Source of the DNA: Blastopirellula marina
GTDB lineage: Bacteria > Planctomycetota > Planctomycetia > Pirellulales > Pirellulaceae
Length of the DNA stretch: 64,000 nucleotides
NCBI RefSeq assembly: GCF_002967715.1
Contig: NZ_PUIA01000017.1
Span: 62,001 to 126,000 of the forward strand
Direction of reading: 5' to 3'
In this document: piece by piece, positions 16,227 through 24,880 of the stretch
Position numbering within the stretch: position 1 is the stretch's first letter
Layout of the letters: each line of letters begins with the position of its first letter
Program-made: the position numbers and the translations under genes
The notes under the pieces: model-generated
What the model saw: only the letters and a program-made list of their open reading frames with translations
Database searches by the model: none
Told to the model about the DNA's origin: nothing

Positions 16227-17987
16227 ATGTTTGCTCGTCCACTTCGATGCCTGCTGATGATGGTCGCGTTTAGTGCGTCCAACGCAGCGGCGGCGTGTTA
16301 CGCAGCCGACCAGCCCGACAAGCACCCTAACGTGCTTTTGATCTGCGTTGACGATCTTCGCCCAGAATTGAAGTGTTACGGGGCAGACCACATCCTTTCC
16401 CCCAGCATCGATCGTTTGGCGGAAAGTGGTGTGATTTTCGATCGTTGTTACGTCCAGGTAGCCGTCTGCAATCCATCGCGGGCCAGTACGTTCACCGGCC
16501 TGCGACCAGACAAGCTAGGCTGCTGGACGCTGCCGTTTCACTTTCGCGAAACGCTGCCTGAAGCCGTAACACTACCGCAATACTTTCGTCAGCATGGTTA
16601 CACATGCGAAGGTATGGGCAAGATCTTCCACAACCCCTGGCAAGACCCGCGTTCGTGGAGTCGCCCTCACCGCTGGCCCGACGCCGAGCTGACGAACTAT
16701 TCACCAGAGCAGAAAGCATTTCGCAATAAGGTTGCCCAGACCATCGCAGAAGACGACTGGCGCTACAATAACTTGCGAGGCGTGATCGCTAACGCTCCTG
16801 ATATTGCCGACGTCGAACACCACGACGGCGAGCTGACCGTCATGGCCATCGAACGCTTGAAAGAGCTTTCTCATAGCCAGCAGCCGTTCCTGTTAGCCGT
16901 GGGCTATACGCAGCCTCACTTGCCGTGGTGCCCGCCCAAACGCTACTGGGATAAGTACAATCGCGACTCGCTTCCCTTGGCTATCAATCCTTATCCACCG
17001 AAGAATTCGCCCGAGGTTGCCGTCGGAACAAATTACGAGATGACTCACTATGCCGACGCCATCCACGTTCCTAAGCCACATGTAGGAAGCGTGAGTGAGG
17101 CAGAAGCTCGCCGGTTTCGCCATGCGTACTTCGCCAGCGTTTCGTTCATCGATGCCCAGGTAGGTCTGCTGCTGGATGCCCTCGACCAGCAGAAGCTGAC
17201 CGACAACACGATCGTCGTTCTGTGGAGCGATCACGGTTGGAAGCTGGGAGAACACAACGGCTGGGGAAAGATGACCAACCTGGAGATCGACACGCGGATC
17301 CCGATGATCATTCGCTCCCCGCAAGCTCAGGCCAACGGTCAACGAACCAATCGCATTGTCGAATCGCTCGACATCTTCCCCACGCTGTGCGACCTGACCG
17401 GACTTCCGGTTCCTGAGTTCCTCGACGGCCAGAGCGCTGCCCATTTGCTCGATGATCCGGCCGCGCCGCACACCGGCGTCGCCTATAGCCAATACATCTG
17501 GCGACCACTGATCGGCAACGGCATCCGCACCGATCGTTGGCACTACATCGAGTGGCGCGGCATGGACGACGCCACCATCAAGCACCAAGAGCTTTACGAT
17601 CACGCCAGCGATCCCCAGGAAAACGTTAACATTTTCGGCCAGCATCCCAAGGTCGAAGCCGACCTGCAGGCCCGCGTGCAAAAGGTACTCATTCCGCACA
17701 AGATCGTTCTGCGTCCTCAGATTCACTCGCAAAGGAATGGCCCGCGTAAGAACCTAACGCTCGACAATCGCTACGACGGCACGGTCCGCGTTACCTGGAT
17801 TGATGTGTCAGGCCAACGACGTAATACGTTCGATCTTATGCCCGGTGAGAAACGTCCGTTCGGCACGTTCGTCGGGCACGTCTTCTCGATCGAAAGCCTG
17901 GATGGGCGTTATCATGAACTTCTTACGATCACGCCCGACAGCGAAACCGTTCGCCTGGGAGATCACGCGATGGCTCCCGACAAGTAA
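16227..17987 (+). CDS. Secreted type I sulfatase, tandem paralogue
   Basis: 586 residues; AGGTGA lies five bases before the ATG. The signal peptide is CLLMMVAFSASNAAAACYAAD. Catalytic elements: NVLLICVDDLRPELKCYG, signature CNPSRASTFTG (Cys81), and VVLWSDHGWKLGEHNGWGKM. The subfamily resembles iduronate-2-sulfatases. The C-terminus carries the same kind of beta-rich appendage as the upstream sulfatase (GTVRVTWIDVSGQRRNTFDL). The gap to the upstream gene is 26 bases, so both are surely co-transcribed. The pair may act on different positions of one sulfated polysaccharide; that is inference. Confidence 0.94.
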   Translation: MFARPLRCLLMMVAFSASNAAAACYAADQPDKHPNVLLICVDDLRPELKCYGADHILSPSIDRLAESGVIFDRCYVQVAVCNPSRASTFTGLRPDKLGCWTLPFHFRETLPEAVTLPQYFRQHGYTCEGMGKIFHNPWQDPRSWSRPHRWPDAELTNYSPEQKAFRNKVAQTIAEDDWRYNNLRGVIANAPDIADVEHHDGELTVMAIERLKELSHSQQPFLLAVGYTQPHLPWCPPKRYWDKYNRDSLPLAINPYPPKNSPEVAVGTNYEMTHYADAIHVPKPHVGSVSEAEARRFRHAYFASVSFIDAQVGLLLDALDQQKLTDNTIVVLWSDHGWKLGEHNGWGKMTNLEIDTRIPMIIRSPQAQANGQRTNRIVESLDIFPTLCDLTGLPVPEFLDGQSAAHLLDDPAAPHTGVAYSQYIWRPLIGNGIRTDRWHYIEWRGMDDATIKHQELYDHASDPQENVNIFGQHPKVEADLQARVQKVLIPHKIVLRPQIHSQRNGPRKNLTLDNRYDGTVRVTWIDVSGQRRNTFDLMPGEKRPFGTFVGHVFSIESLDGRYHELLTITPDSETVRLGDHAMAPDK

Positions 17988-17996
17988 GCCGGCAAC

Positions 17997-19079
17997 TTAC
18001 TTCTGCAAGAAACTCGCAATTCCTGGCACACGGTCTTCCCAGTCGTCGGGGAAGTGATGGCCGCCGGGATGGGTCTGACTCTCGAACATCCACTTCGCCT
18101 TACCGCACTCGCGAGCCCAGATCTTCACCAAAGGGGCATGCGGCTCTTCGTCGCCGTGAATGAGGACAAACCGCGCCGTTCCCTTCTTCGGATCGAGTGA
18201 AGGCCAGGCTAGTTGACTGATTAGACTACCACCCGGGGAAAGCGCCACGCAGCCCGCGTACAAGTCGGGATGTTCCTCGGTCACCAACATGGCATGTAGC
18301 GCTCCTTGCGAGAAACCGAGCAAGTAGACGCGATTCAAATCGACCACGCCGTCGAACAGCGTTGAGTTCACGATCGCCTGCAGGTCTTGGTGTGTTGGCT
18401 CGACTGAGTCGTCCGACCACTGATAGTAGTCGCCATGCGTAGGAACACTGCCTGGCACCACCACGGCGACAAGCCCCTGCTTGGCCCATAGCTTGGCTTC
18501 GTCCAGGTAGTTCAGGTGACTATCGCCGTATCCGTGCAAAAGCAAAATGATCGGCCAGCCTTGCGGAGGCTTGTCGGTTTCCGGCCGAACGGCGATTGGC
18601 TGGCCGACATGGTCGGAGGCCGCGATGATGTACCGAGTGCGAATCGTGGCCAGCGATTCTTGAAAATCACTGCGGCGGCGAATCTTGCCAAGTTCGTCAT
18701 CGCTGAGCGCGGTGGGGAAGTCGTCGAAGCCACGCTGCATTGCCTGCCGGAACGCTTCAAGCGCTTCGTCATGCTTGCCCGACAGTTCGTAATTGCATGC
18801 CAGCTGATACATCGGAAAGGCAAAGTCGGGATCAGCATTGCACGCGTCGACGTACATCTCTTCCGCCGCATCGTACATACCCTGAGCCTTGAGCGCGTCC
18901 CCCTTCTGCAGAAGCTCTTCAGCCTCGCTGCGCGACTCGGTCAGCTGCGCCGGCTGCCAGTTATTCAGCCAAACCACCGGCCGCGGCACGAAACGTGGTA
19001 CCGACAAATCAGCTGTGGGACCACAACCTATGGCAAGGACGAACCATCCCCATAGCAGCACAGGTAGGATGCTTTTCAT
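17997..19079 (-). CDS. Lipoprotein with TPR segment fused to alpha/beta-hydrolase (esterase)
   Basis: 360 residues. The signal ends in a lipobox (LAIGCGPTAD). Residues about 55-125 hold two TPR-like helical pairs (EELLQKGDALKAQGMYDAAE, AFPMYQLACNYELSGKHDEA). From about 165 an alpha/beta-hydrolase begins with IILLLHGYGDSHLNYLD. The nucleophile elbow is GFSQGALHAM, and FVLIHGDEEPH plus the final HPGGHHFPDDW provide the expected Asp and His. This is the carboxylesterase/phospholipase type. It is a membrane-anchored hydrolase facing the periplasm. It converges on the sulfatase pair with a nine-base gap. No clear ribosome-binding site is visible before the ATG. Confidence 0.85.
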   Translation of the reverse strand: MKSILPVLLWGWFVLAIGCGPTADLSVPRFVPRPVVWLNNWQPAQLTESRSEAEELLQKGDALKAQGMYDAAEEMYVDACNADPDFAFPMYQLACNYELSGKHDEALEAFRQAMQRGFDDFPTALSDDELGKIRRRSDFQESLATIRTRYIIAASDHVGQPIAVRPETDKPPQGWPIILLLHGYGDSHLNYLDEAKLWAKQGLVAVVVPGSVPTHGDYYQWSDDSVEPTHQDLQAIVNSTLFDGVVDLNRVYLLGFSQGALHAMLVTEEHPDLYAGCVALSPGGSLISQLAWPSLDPKKGTARFVLIHGDEEPHAPLVKIWARECGKAKWMFESQTHPGGHHFPDDWEDRVPGIASFLQK

Positions 19080-19209
19080 GGCAATTGTTGGGGGAGTTGG
19101 AAAAGGATTATGGCTAGGATTGATAGTCTACCGTTTTACCACCAAATTCCTAGCATTTCTTTCCAAGTTAAAGGAATCCCAACATACGGCAGCATTCCCT
19201 GTGTGTTGC

Positions 19210-21927
19210 CTAACCTGTCGAACGCAGACCGGCGGCAATGCCTTGGATGGTGAGCCGGATCATCTGGGCCAGGCCGTCGGTTCCTTCTTCGTCGGGAGCC
19301 TCGCCACTTTCGCGACTTTGCTTGATCAATTGAATCTGAATCAAATTCAACGGATCGACATAAGGGTTGCGGCTGCGAATGCTGCGATTGAGCCAGCCGA
19401 TCTTCTCTAGAAGTTCATGCTGCTGGCGAATCAAGCAGATCACCCCGCACGACAAACGATACTCTTCGTCGATCATCCGCCAGATACTTTCCTGGGCTGT
19501 GCCAGCCAGCTCGGCGTAGTCACGAGCGATGTCCATATCGGCCTTGGCCAGGGCCAGTTCGGCGTTATCGATTGTGGCCTGGAAGACGGGCCACTCTTGA
19601 TACATCTCTTGCAGAGGTTCCCAGTCTCCACCCTGGGCATCGACCAGGGTGCGAATACCAGTCCCCATGCCATACCAGGCCGGCAACAGTTGCCGCGACT
19701 GGGTCCAGGCAAACGTCCAAGGAATCGCTCGCAGATCCTTGAGCGATTTACGAGCACGACGCCGCGCCGGACGCGAACCGATCGGCAGGCCTTCGATCTC
19801 GCTGATAGGCGTGGCCTGATCGAAGTATCGCAGGAAGTCTTCGTGCGAGACCAGTTCGCGATACTTGGCCAGCGCGGCTTGGCTCATCGACTCGCTCATC
19901 TCCTTCCAGTTTTCCATCTCAGGCGAATGAGTCGACGCACTAACCAGCAGCGTTGCGTTGGTCAACTGTTCGATATGACGGTGGGCGATCACGGCGTTGT
20001 CGTACCGCTCGGCCAGCACTTCCCCTTGCTCGGTCAGACGCAGCTTGCCATCAACCGCTTGTGGCGGCAACGACTGAATCCCACGAGCGGCCGGACCACC
20101 GCCACGACCCAGGCTACCACCACGACCATGGAAGATGGTCATCTCAACATGATGCTTCGCCGCCACCTCGGCCAGGCGTTCCTGGGCCTGGTGCAGGTTC
20201 CACGATGCCGTCAGGTAACCGCCATCCTTCGTACTGTCGGAGTAGCCCACCATGATCATCTGTTCCAGCCGTGCTTGCTGTCCCAAGTAATCGCGATAGA
20301 CCGGCTGCTTGAGCATCGCCTCGAAGATAATCGGAGCCCGCTCTAAGTCGTCGATCGTTTCAAACAGCGGCGAGATCGGCAGGTAAGGCCGCGGCTTGCC
20401 GGGATACCTCTGATTCCAAACGTAGTTCCACAGCCACAGCACGGCGACCACGTCGGCCGGCTGATGCGTCATGCTGATCACGTACCCGCCGAACGGCTTC
20501 GGTCCGCCGGTCGCCATCGTATCGGCCAGCACGCCGAAGGTGGCCAACACTTCCTGGGCCATTTCGCTAAGCTTGGTCGTATCGATCTTCGGCTGCTCGA
20601 GCTGGCAAAGTCGCTTCAGCCAGTCGGCTTCTTCGATCTTCTGATCTTCGGGAAGATCGGCGTACAGGATCTCTCGCAATGCGTTGCGATGAACGTCGGA
20701 GTCTTGGCGTATATCGAGCGAGAAGAAATGGAAACCAAACGTTTGCAGGCGATCTTTCCACGGATCGAGATATCGCTCGACCACGCGTCGCCCTTGATGT
20801 TCGAGCATGCTCTCGCGCAGCATCTCGACTTCTTCCATCAGCTCTTCTGGCTGCTGGTAGGCAACGTGGTTGTCTCCTTCAACACTTGCCAGGCCTAGCG
20901 AGACCTCGAGCCGGAACTCGATCATCTTCAAGTAGCTGCGATAAACTTCGTTCGGCGAGACCTCTTCCAGACGCTGGGCAAGCTCCGTCCAATGTTCGGC
21001 AGCGGTGGCCAAGCGTTCGCGAATTTCATCACTGACGGCGGCCTGTCGATCGGAAGTAACCAGGGTCTTCTTTAACTCGCGGCAGTACGAAAGATGACGT
21101 TCCAGCGCGGTCTTACGAAGCAGGCTGAGGGTTGTCGCGGTCACCTTGGCGGTCACGAATGGATGCCCGTCACGGTCGCCACCGATCCAGCTGCCGAACG
21201 TGAGAAACGGCTTTAGCTCGAACTGATGTGTGGGGTAATAGCGAGCCAGGGCCATTCGCATTTCGTGATAGATCTGCGGAGCGACATCCCACAGAGCTTC
21301 CGCGAAGAACAACCCACGCTCGACCTCTCCCATCACGCCTGGCCGCTGGGGACGCAGCGAGTCGGTCTGCCATAGTAGGGTCAGATCGCTTAGAGCGGCC
21401 TGGTAGTCTTCGTCGTGCGGATGATCTTCCAGGTATGGCAAGTGATCGCGCAGACGTCGCAGCAGTTCGCGCGTTGTTCGGCGTTTAGCTTCGCTGGGGT
21501 GGGCGGTGAAGACCGGCGTGATCGCCAGGCGGTCTAGCCAGTCCTGCATCTCGGCAGCCGTGCAGCCACTGGCGCAAAGCTGGCGAATCGCATCGGCAAT
21601 CGACTCACTGCGCGGCAGGCCCTCGGCTTCCGCTTCCTCGGCGCGCTGGTCGAGAATCCGCACGCGATGGTAGTCTTCGGCCAGGTTGGCCAGGTCGAAG
21701 TAGAGACTCAGCCAACGAATCACGCTACGCAGCTGCTGCTTGGGAATACGACCGATTTCGGCCAGCAGACGTTCTTCGGCATCGGGCATGCCTGACCGGC
21801 GTTCGAGCGACATTCGGCGTATGCGTCCCATCGTTTCGGCCAGCGAATCACCGACTTGTTCGCGAACGACCTGGTCGAGCAACTCAACCAACAGATTCAA
21901 CCCAGGCACATGCTCTTCGTGATACAT
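19210..21927 (-). CDS. ppc: Phosphoenolpyruvate carboxylase
   Basis: 905 residues from the ATG at 21927 (MYHEEHVPG), near the usual length. Family motifs are intact: TAHPSEAKRRTTRELLRRLR with the catalytic His at 143, GSWIGGDRDGHPFVT, FHGRGGSLGRGGGP (the PEP/bicarbonate site), GYSDSTKDGGY, and a C-terminal RNPYVDPLNLIQ. The enzyme carboxylates PEP to oxaloacetate, an anaplerotic step feeding the TCA cycle. TAHPSE instead of TAHPTE is a conservative change. The upstream gap contains an inverted repeat flanked by two direct repeats, possibly an operator. The in-frame codon at 22023 is not a convincing start. Confidence 0.97.
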   Translation of the reverse strand: MYHEEHVPGLNLLVELLDQVVREQVGDSLAETMGRIRRMSLERRSGMPDAEERLLAEIGRIPKQQLRSVIRWLSLYFDLANLAEDYHRVRILDQRAEEAEAEGLPRSESIADAIRQLCASGCTAAEMQDWLDRLAITPVFTAHPSEAKRRTTRELLRRLRDHLPYLEDHPHDEDYQAALSDLTLLWQTDSLRPQRPGVMGEVERGLFFAEALWDVAPQIYHEMRMALARYYPTHQFELKPFLTFGSWIGGDRDGHPFVTAKVTATTLSLLRKTALERHLSYCRELKKTLVTSDRQAAVSDEIRERLATAAEHWTELAQRLEEVSPNEVYRSYLKMIEFRLEVSLGLASVEGDNHVAYQQPEELMEEVEMLRESMLEHQGRRVVERYLDPWKDRLQTFGFHFFSLDIRQDSDVHRNALREILYADLPEDQKIEEADWLKRLCQLEQPKIDTTKLSEMAQEVLATFGVLADTMATGGPKPFGGYVISMTHQPADVVAVLWLWNYVWNQRYPGKPRPYLPISPLFETIDDLERAPIIFEAMLKQPVYRDYLGQQARLEQMIMVGYSDSTKDGGYLTASWNLHQAQERLAEVAAKHHVEMTIFHGRGGSLGRGGGPAARGIQSLPPQAVDGKLRLTEQGEVLAERYDNAVIAHRHIEQLTNATLLVSASTHSPEMENWKEMSESMSQAALAKYRELVSHEDFLRYFDQATPISEIEGLPIGSRPARRRARKSLKDLRAIPWTFAWTQSRQLLPAWYGMGTGIRTLVDAQGGDWEPLQEMYQEWPVFQATIDNAELALAKADMDIARDYAELAGTAQESIWRMIDEEYRLSCGVICLIRQQHELLEKIGWLNRSIRSRNPYVDPLNLIQIQLIKQSRESGEAPDEEGTDGLAQMIRLTIQGIAAGLRSTG

Positions 21928-21977
21928 GTTCGTACTCGTCTCGCTTCTTCGGATGCCTAATCTTCGCCTAGATAATA

Positions 21978-22036
21978 GGTTAACGCGAATCGATAACGAT
22001 TCGTAGGGGGAGATTCCGACCAATAACCGGTTAACG
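21978..22036 (-). promoter_or_regulatory. ppc: Possible operator upstream of ppc
   Basis: The octamer GGTTAACG occurs at 21978-21985 and again at 22029-22036, 51 bases apart. Between them lies the perfect inverted repeat CGAATCG/CGATTCG (21986-22003) with an ATAA centre. It sits about 50-110 bases before the ppc start. The arrangement suggests a dimeric regulator site in the promoter, but no known regulator is recognised. Confidence 0.35.
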
Positions 22037-22106
22037 CCCCTTAAGACAACCCAGAAAGAAGCATCGAGAGAAAAGCCCCCGGCAACCGCACTCTAGTGGG
22101 GAAGCA

Positions 22107-22382
22107 CTAAGGGGATTCTGCGTGAAGACTCCGATTGTTTTCCTTAGCGAGATACACGTCGATTCGACGAAGTTCCTCTTCCTGAAGTCTAGAACGAGAC
22201 GCTAATCGGAGCGGCATACTGGCACGTTTTGCCATGATCTGGAGATGCAACCGTTCAATCTCAGCTTGTCGACGTCCATATTCTCGTTCCCGGCGAATGT
22301 AGTCCGCGACGGGCCGCATCGCTGGCAGCAACAGAAAAAGAATCGTCACGCAGATCAACAGATTTCGTAGCGAGAATCGCAT
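22107..22382 (-). CDS. Small membrane-anchored coiled-coil protein
   Basis: 91 residues from the ATG at 22382; GGGAG is eight bases upstream. RFSLRNLLICVTILFLLLPA is one N-terminal membrane helix, and the remainder (REREYGRRQAEIERLHLQIM ... RSRLQEEELRRIDVYLAKEN) is charged, helical and likely coiled coil. The MRFSLRNLL opening is common among small planctomycete membrane proteins of unknown role. It lies between ppc and the cytochrome peroxidase on the same strand; co-transcription with the latter is possible. Confidence 0.7.
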   Translation of the reverse strand: MRFSLRNLLICVTILFLLLPAMRPVADYIRREREYGRRQAEIERLHLQIMAKRASMPLRLASRSRLQEEELRRIDVYLAKENNRSLHAESP

Positions 22383-22482
22383 CGCAATCACTCCCGTTGG
22401 AGGTAAGCACTTCTTGCTACTCTAATCGCATTGCGTTTCCCACTCCAGCAATTGGCGAGCCCCCATCCGCCGTAGGGTGTGA

Positions 22483-23688
22483 CTAAGGGGCAGCGTGCAG
22501 GCCAGGTAGCTCAGGGGGACGGACGCGGAGCTTCGGTTCTTCCAGCGACGAAAGGAACGCGGCCAGGTCTTCCAGGTCTTGTCGATTGAGCCCTAATGGC
22601 TTCAGGTGGGGCGACTTGGTCGGGAAGCGGGCGTCGTCTTGCTGGTGCTCTTTGCGTTTGAGAGTCGGCATACCGGCGTTGTACATGTTCAGTACGCCTT
22701 GTAGATGAAACAGTCCGTTGTGCATCAGCGGCTCGGTCGAGGTCACGTCGCGCAGGACTGGCGTGCGAAAACGACCGACATCATTTGCCTCGCCGGTGAT
22801 TTCAAAGCGACCGAGGTCTTCATACTTGCGGCCGTAGTAACTCAAGCCGACATCGTGAAACTTTCCGTCACTCAGCAGCGGGCCATGATGGCAGTTCATG
22901 CAGCGAGCCTCGCGGCGAAACAGGTCCATTCCCCGGATCGCCGCATCCGACATCACGTCGGACTTCCCTTTCAAAAACGCATCGAAGCGGCTGCGACCGT
23001 TGACCGTCATACGCTCGAAGCAAGCAATCGCCTGACCGACACGTTCGAGCGTGACCTCTTCATCACCAAACGCTTCACCGAACTGCTTCTGATAGGCGGT
23101 GATGGAGGCGACCGTCTTCACCACATGATCGCGGCTGGCATGCATTTCGTCGGGATTCAACAGCACGGCCACGGCTTGTTCTTCCAAAGACTCGGCCCGG
23201 CCATCCCAGAAGAATTTCTCTTGATGCGCCGCGAAACGCGTCGTCGGAGCATTGCGGGCAAGCATCTTCCGCGCGTGACCAAAGCTGGTCGTGCGACCAT
23301 CGGTCCAGGCCAGGTCAGGGTCGTGACACGAAGCACACGCGATCTGTCCGCTACCGGAAAGACGTGGGTCGAAGAACAACGCTTTGCCGAGCGATTCTTT
23401 CGCCTGATTGTGCGGATTGGCGGCAGGATGGACAACCTCTGGCAGCAGCCCGATCTCTTTCCATTGCACTCCTTCGTCGACGTGTGGCACAGGCCATGTA
23501 TCGGGCTTCTGCGAGTAGACAGCGCGTAGCCCCTCGGCACGAGCTTGCCGCGCCAGATCCGTTTGCTCGGGGCGAACGGCCCGCTTGGCATCGGCGGTCG
23601 CTACTTGAGCCTTGGCAGAAGCCGTTAACGCTCCCAGCAGCAAAAGTGCCGAGAGCGTACATCTTCGTTGGAAAGAGTTGGGTCGCAT
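22483..23688 (-). CDS. Di-heme cytochrome c peroxidase / MauG family protein
   Basis: 401 residues from the ATG at 23688, which overlaps the stop of the upstream DUF1559 gene as TAATG. The signal peptide is TLSALLLLGALTASAKAQ. The two c-type heme sites are CASCH at 118-122 and CMNCH at 263-267. The family pattern LGKALFFDPRLSGSG, the FFWDGRAESLEEQ segment and FRTPVLRDVTSTEPLMHNGLF are all present. These periplasmic enzymes reduce hydrogen peroxide or oxidise partner proteins. The C-terminus (DDARFPTKSPHLKPLGLNRQ) has the usual NxxEdxxxL-like end. The coupling to a DUF1559 gene is unusual and suggests a shared surface function. Confidence 0.93.
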   Translation of the reverse strand: MRPNSFQRRCTLSALLLLGALTASAKAQVATADAKRAVRPEQTDLARQARAEGLRAVYSQKPDTWPVPHVDEGVQWKEIGLLPEVVHPAANPHNQAKESLGKALFFDPRLSGSGQIACASCHDPDLAWTDGRTTSFGHARKMLARNAPTTRFAAHQEKFFWDGRAESLEEQAVAVLLNPDEMHASRDHVVKTVASITAYQKQFGEAFGDEEVTLERVGQAIACFERMTVNGRSRFDAFLKGKSDVMSDAAIRGMDLFRREARCMNCHHGPLLSDGKFHDVGLSYYGRKYEDLGRFEITGEANDVGRFRTPVLRDVTSTEPLMHNGLFHLQGVLNMYNAGMPTLKRKEHQQDDARFPTKSPHLKPLGLNRQDLEDLAAFLSSLEEPKLRVRPPELPGLHAAP

Positions 23689-24635
23689 TAGTTCTCGCTG
23701 ACGATCTCGCCACCATCGATGGTTAACAAGGCACAAATCACGTCGACGCTGGTTGTCTCGGTGACGAATTTCACCGAACCATCGGCCATCGAGACATTCG
23801 CGCCGGCGGGGTGAAAAGCGTAGATCGACCACTTGTTCACGCCGTTGACCATTTGCGGACCTGGGTCATCGAAGCGATCCATGGGGTCGGTTTGCGTCTC
23901 GTCGAACGTCCAACCTTTCATCTTGGCGATGTTGGGATCGGCCCAGCTACACAGCGAGTTGTACATCGACCCGCTGCTGGTCTCTAAACCGCTATCAGGG
24001 ACCAGCTTGTTCTTGTACCAGTACTGCGGTCGCCCAGCACATTCGACAACGCCGGCGGTGTGCGAGGTGCCGTCGGTGATGTCACGCATCCGGCGTCCCT
24101 TCTTCGCATCCTTGACTGAACCAGTAAAGAAACCGTTGTAGTCGTTGGGTTCGGGGATTGAAGCGAAGTCCCATTGGTCGGAGTTCGGCCCCTGGCTACC
24201 AATGTAGTCGGCCCCCAGAGATCCCCAACCGTCGGTTCCCGTTTTGAACTTGGGGTGTGGGATGGGGCTGCCGGGAGTGCTCGGGCAGAGCATGAACGGC
24301 ACCGGAAACTGAACCGCTTCCTTGTTCTCCACCGCATTCCACTTCACGCTGTAATCGTACAACTCGGCCAGTGGGTTCTGTTCCATGTACGGCAGGATTT
24401 GAGCACCCCAGTAATGGATCGCACCGCTATTGGAAATCGCTCCGGGGAACCCTCCCATCGTGTCGTGGAAATTATGGAAACCGAGACCGATTTGCTTCAG
24501 GTTGTTCTGGCACTGCATCCGCCGAGCGGCTTCCCGGGCCTGTTGCACTGCAGGCAGAAGCATGGCGATCAGGATTCCGATGATGGCGATCACCACCAAC
24601 AGTTCAACGAGCGTAAAGCCTTTACGCAAAGACAT
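23688..24635 (-). CDS. DUF1559 domain protein with prepilin-type N-terminus
   Basis: 315 residues. MSLRKG precedes [20 protein letters not shown] and the [20 protein letters not shown] helix. The domain ends with [19 protein letters not shown] and [16 protein letters not shown], a variant of the usual HPGG. AGGTGG upstream supports the start. Its stop codon shares a base with the start of the cytochrome c peroxidase, so the two proteins are made together. It is the only copy here without an intercistronic hairpin behind it. Confidence 0.92.
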   Translation of the reverse strand: MSLRKGFTLVELLVVIAIIGILIAMLLPAVQQAREAARRMQCQNNLKQIGLGFHNFHDTMGGFPGAISNSGAIHYWGAQILPYMEQNPLAELYDYSVKWNAVENKEAVQFPVPFMLCPSTPGSPIPHPKFKTGTDGWGSLGADYIGSQGPNSDQWDFASIPEPNDYNGFFTGSVKDAKKGRRMRDITDGTSHTAGVVECAGRPQYWYKNKLVPDSGLETSSGSMYNSLCSWADPNIAKMKGWTFDETQTDPMDRFDDPGPQMVNGVNKWSIYAFHPAGANVSMADGSVKFVTETTSVDVICALLTIDGGEIVSEN

Positions 24636-24789
24636 TTAGGCCACCTTTCTTCGATTCATCGGGGGGAGGGTTGGGCAGGCGAGAAAGGCTGGCGGCGGCT
24701 GACCTTAAAGAGACGATGTCTCAACAACACCCTTTTAGCCTACTAACCGTTAGCATGAATTGTCAACGGCTACCGACCTAAAGATTCCC

Positions 24790-24828
24790 GCAAAACAGAA
24801 CCTGCGGCCCAGGAGAACATTCCGCAGG
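24790..24828 (-). terminator. Terminator-like hairpin behind the hybrid kinase gene
   Basis: CCTGCGG at 24801-24807 pairs with CCGCAGG at 24822-24828. Read on the minus strand the stem is followed by TTCTGTTTTG. It lies 50 bases after the kinase stop and before the DUF1559 gene on the same strand. Confidence 0.5.
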
Positions 24829-24880
24829 GTACGAACAGCGAAGCAGATCGCACCCTGTTGTTGCCGTAGCGATGGAGCAA

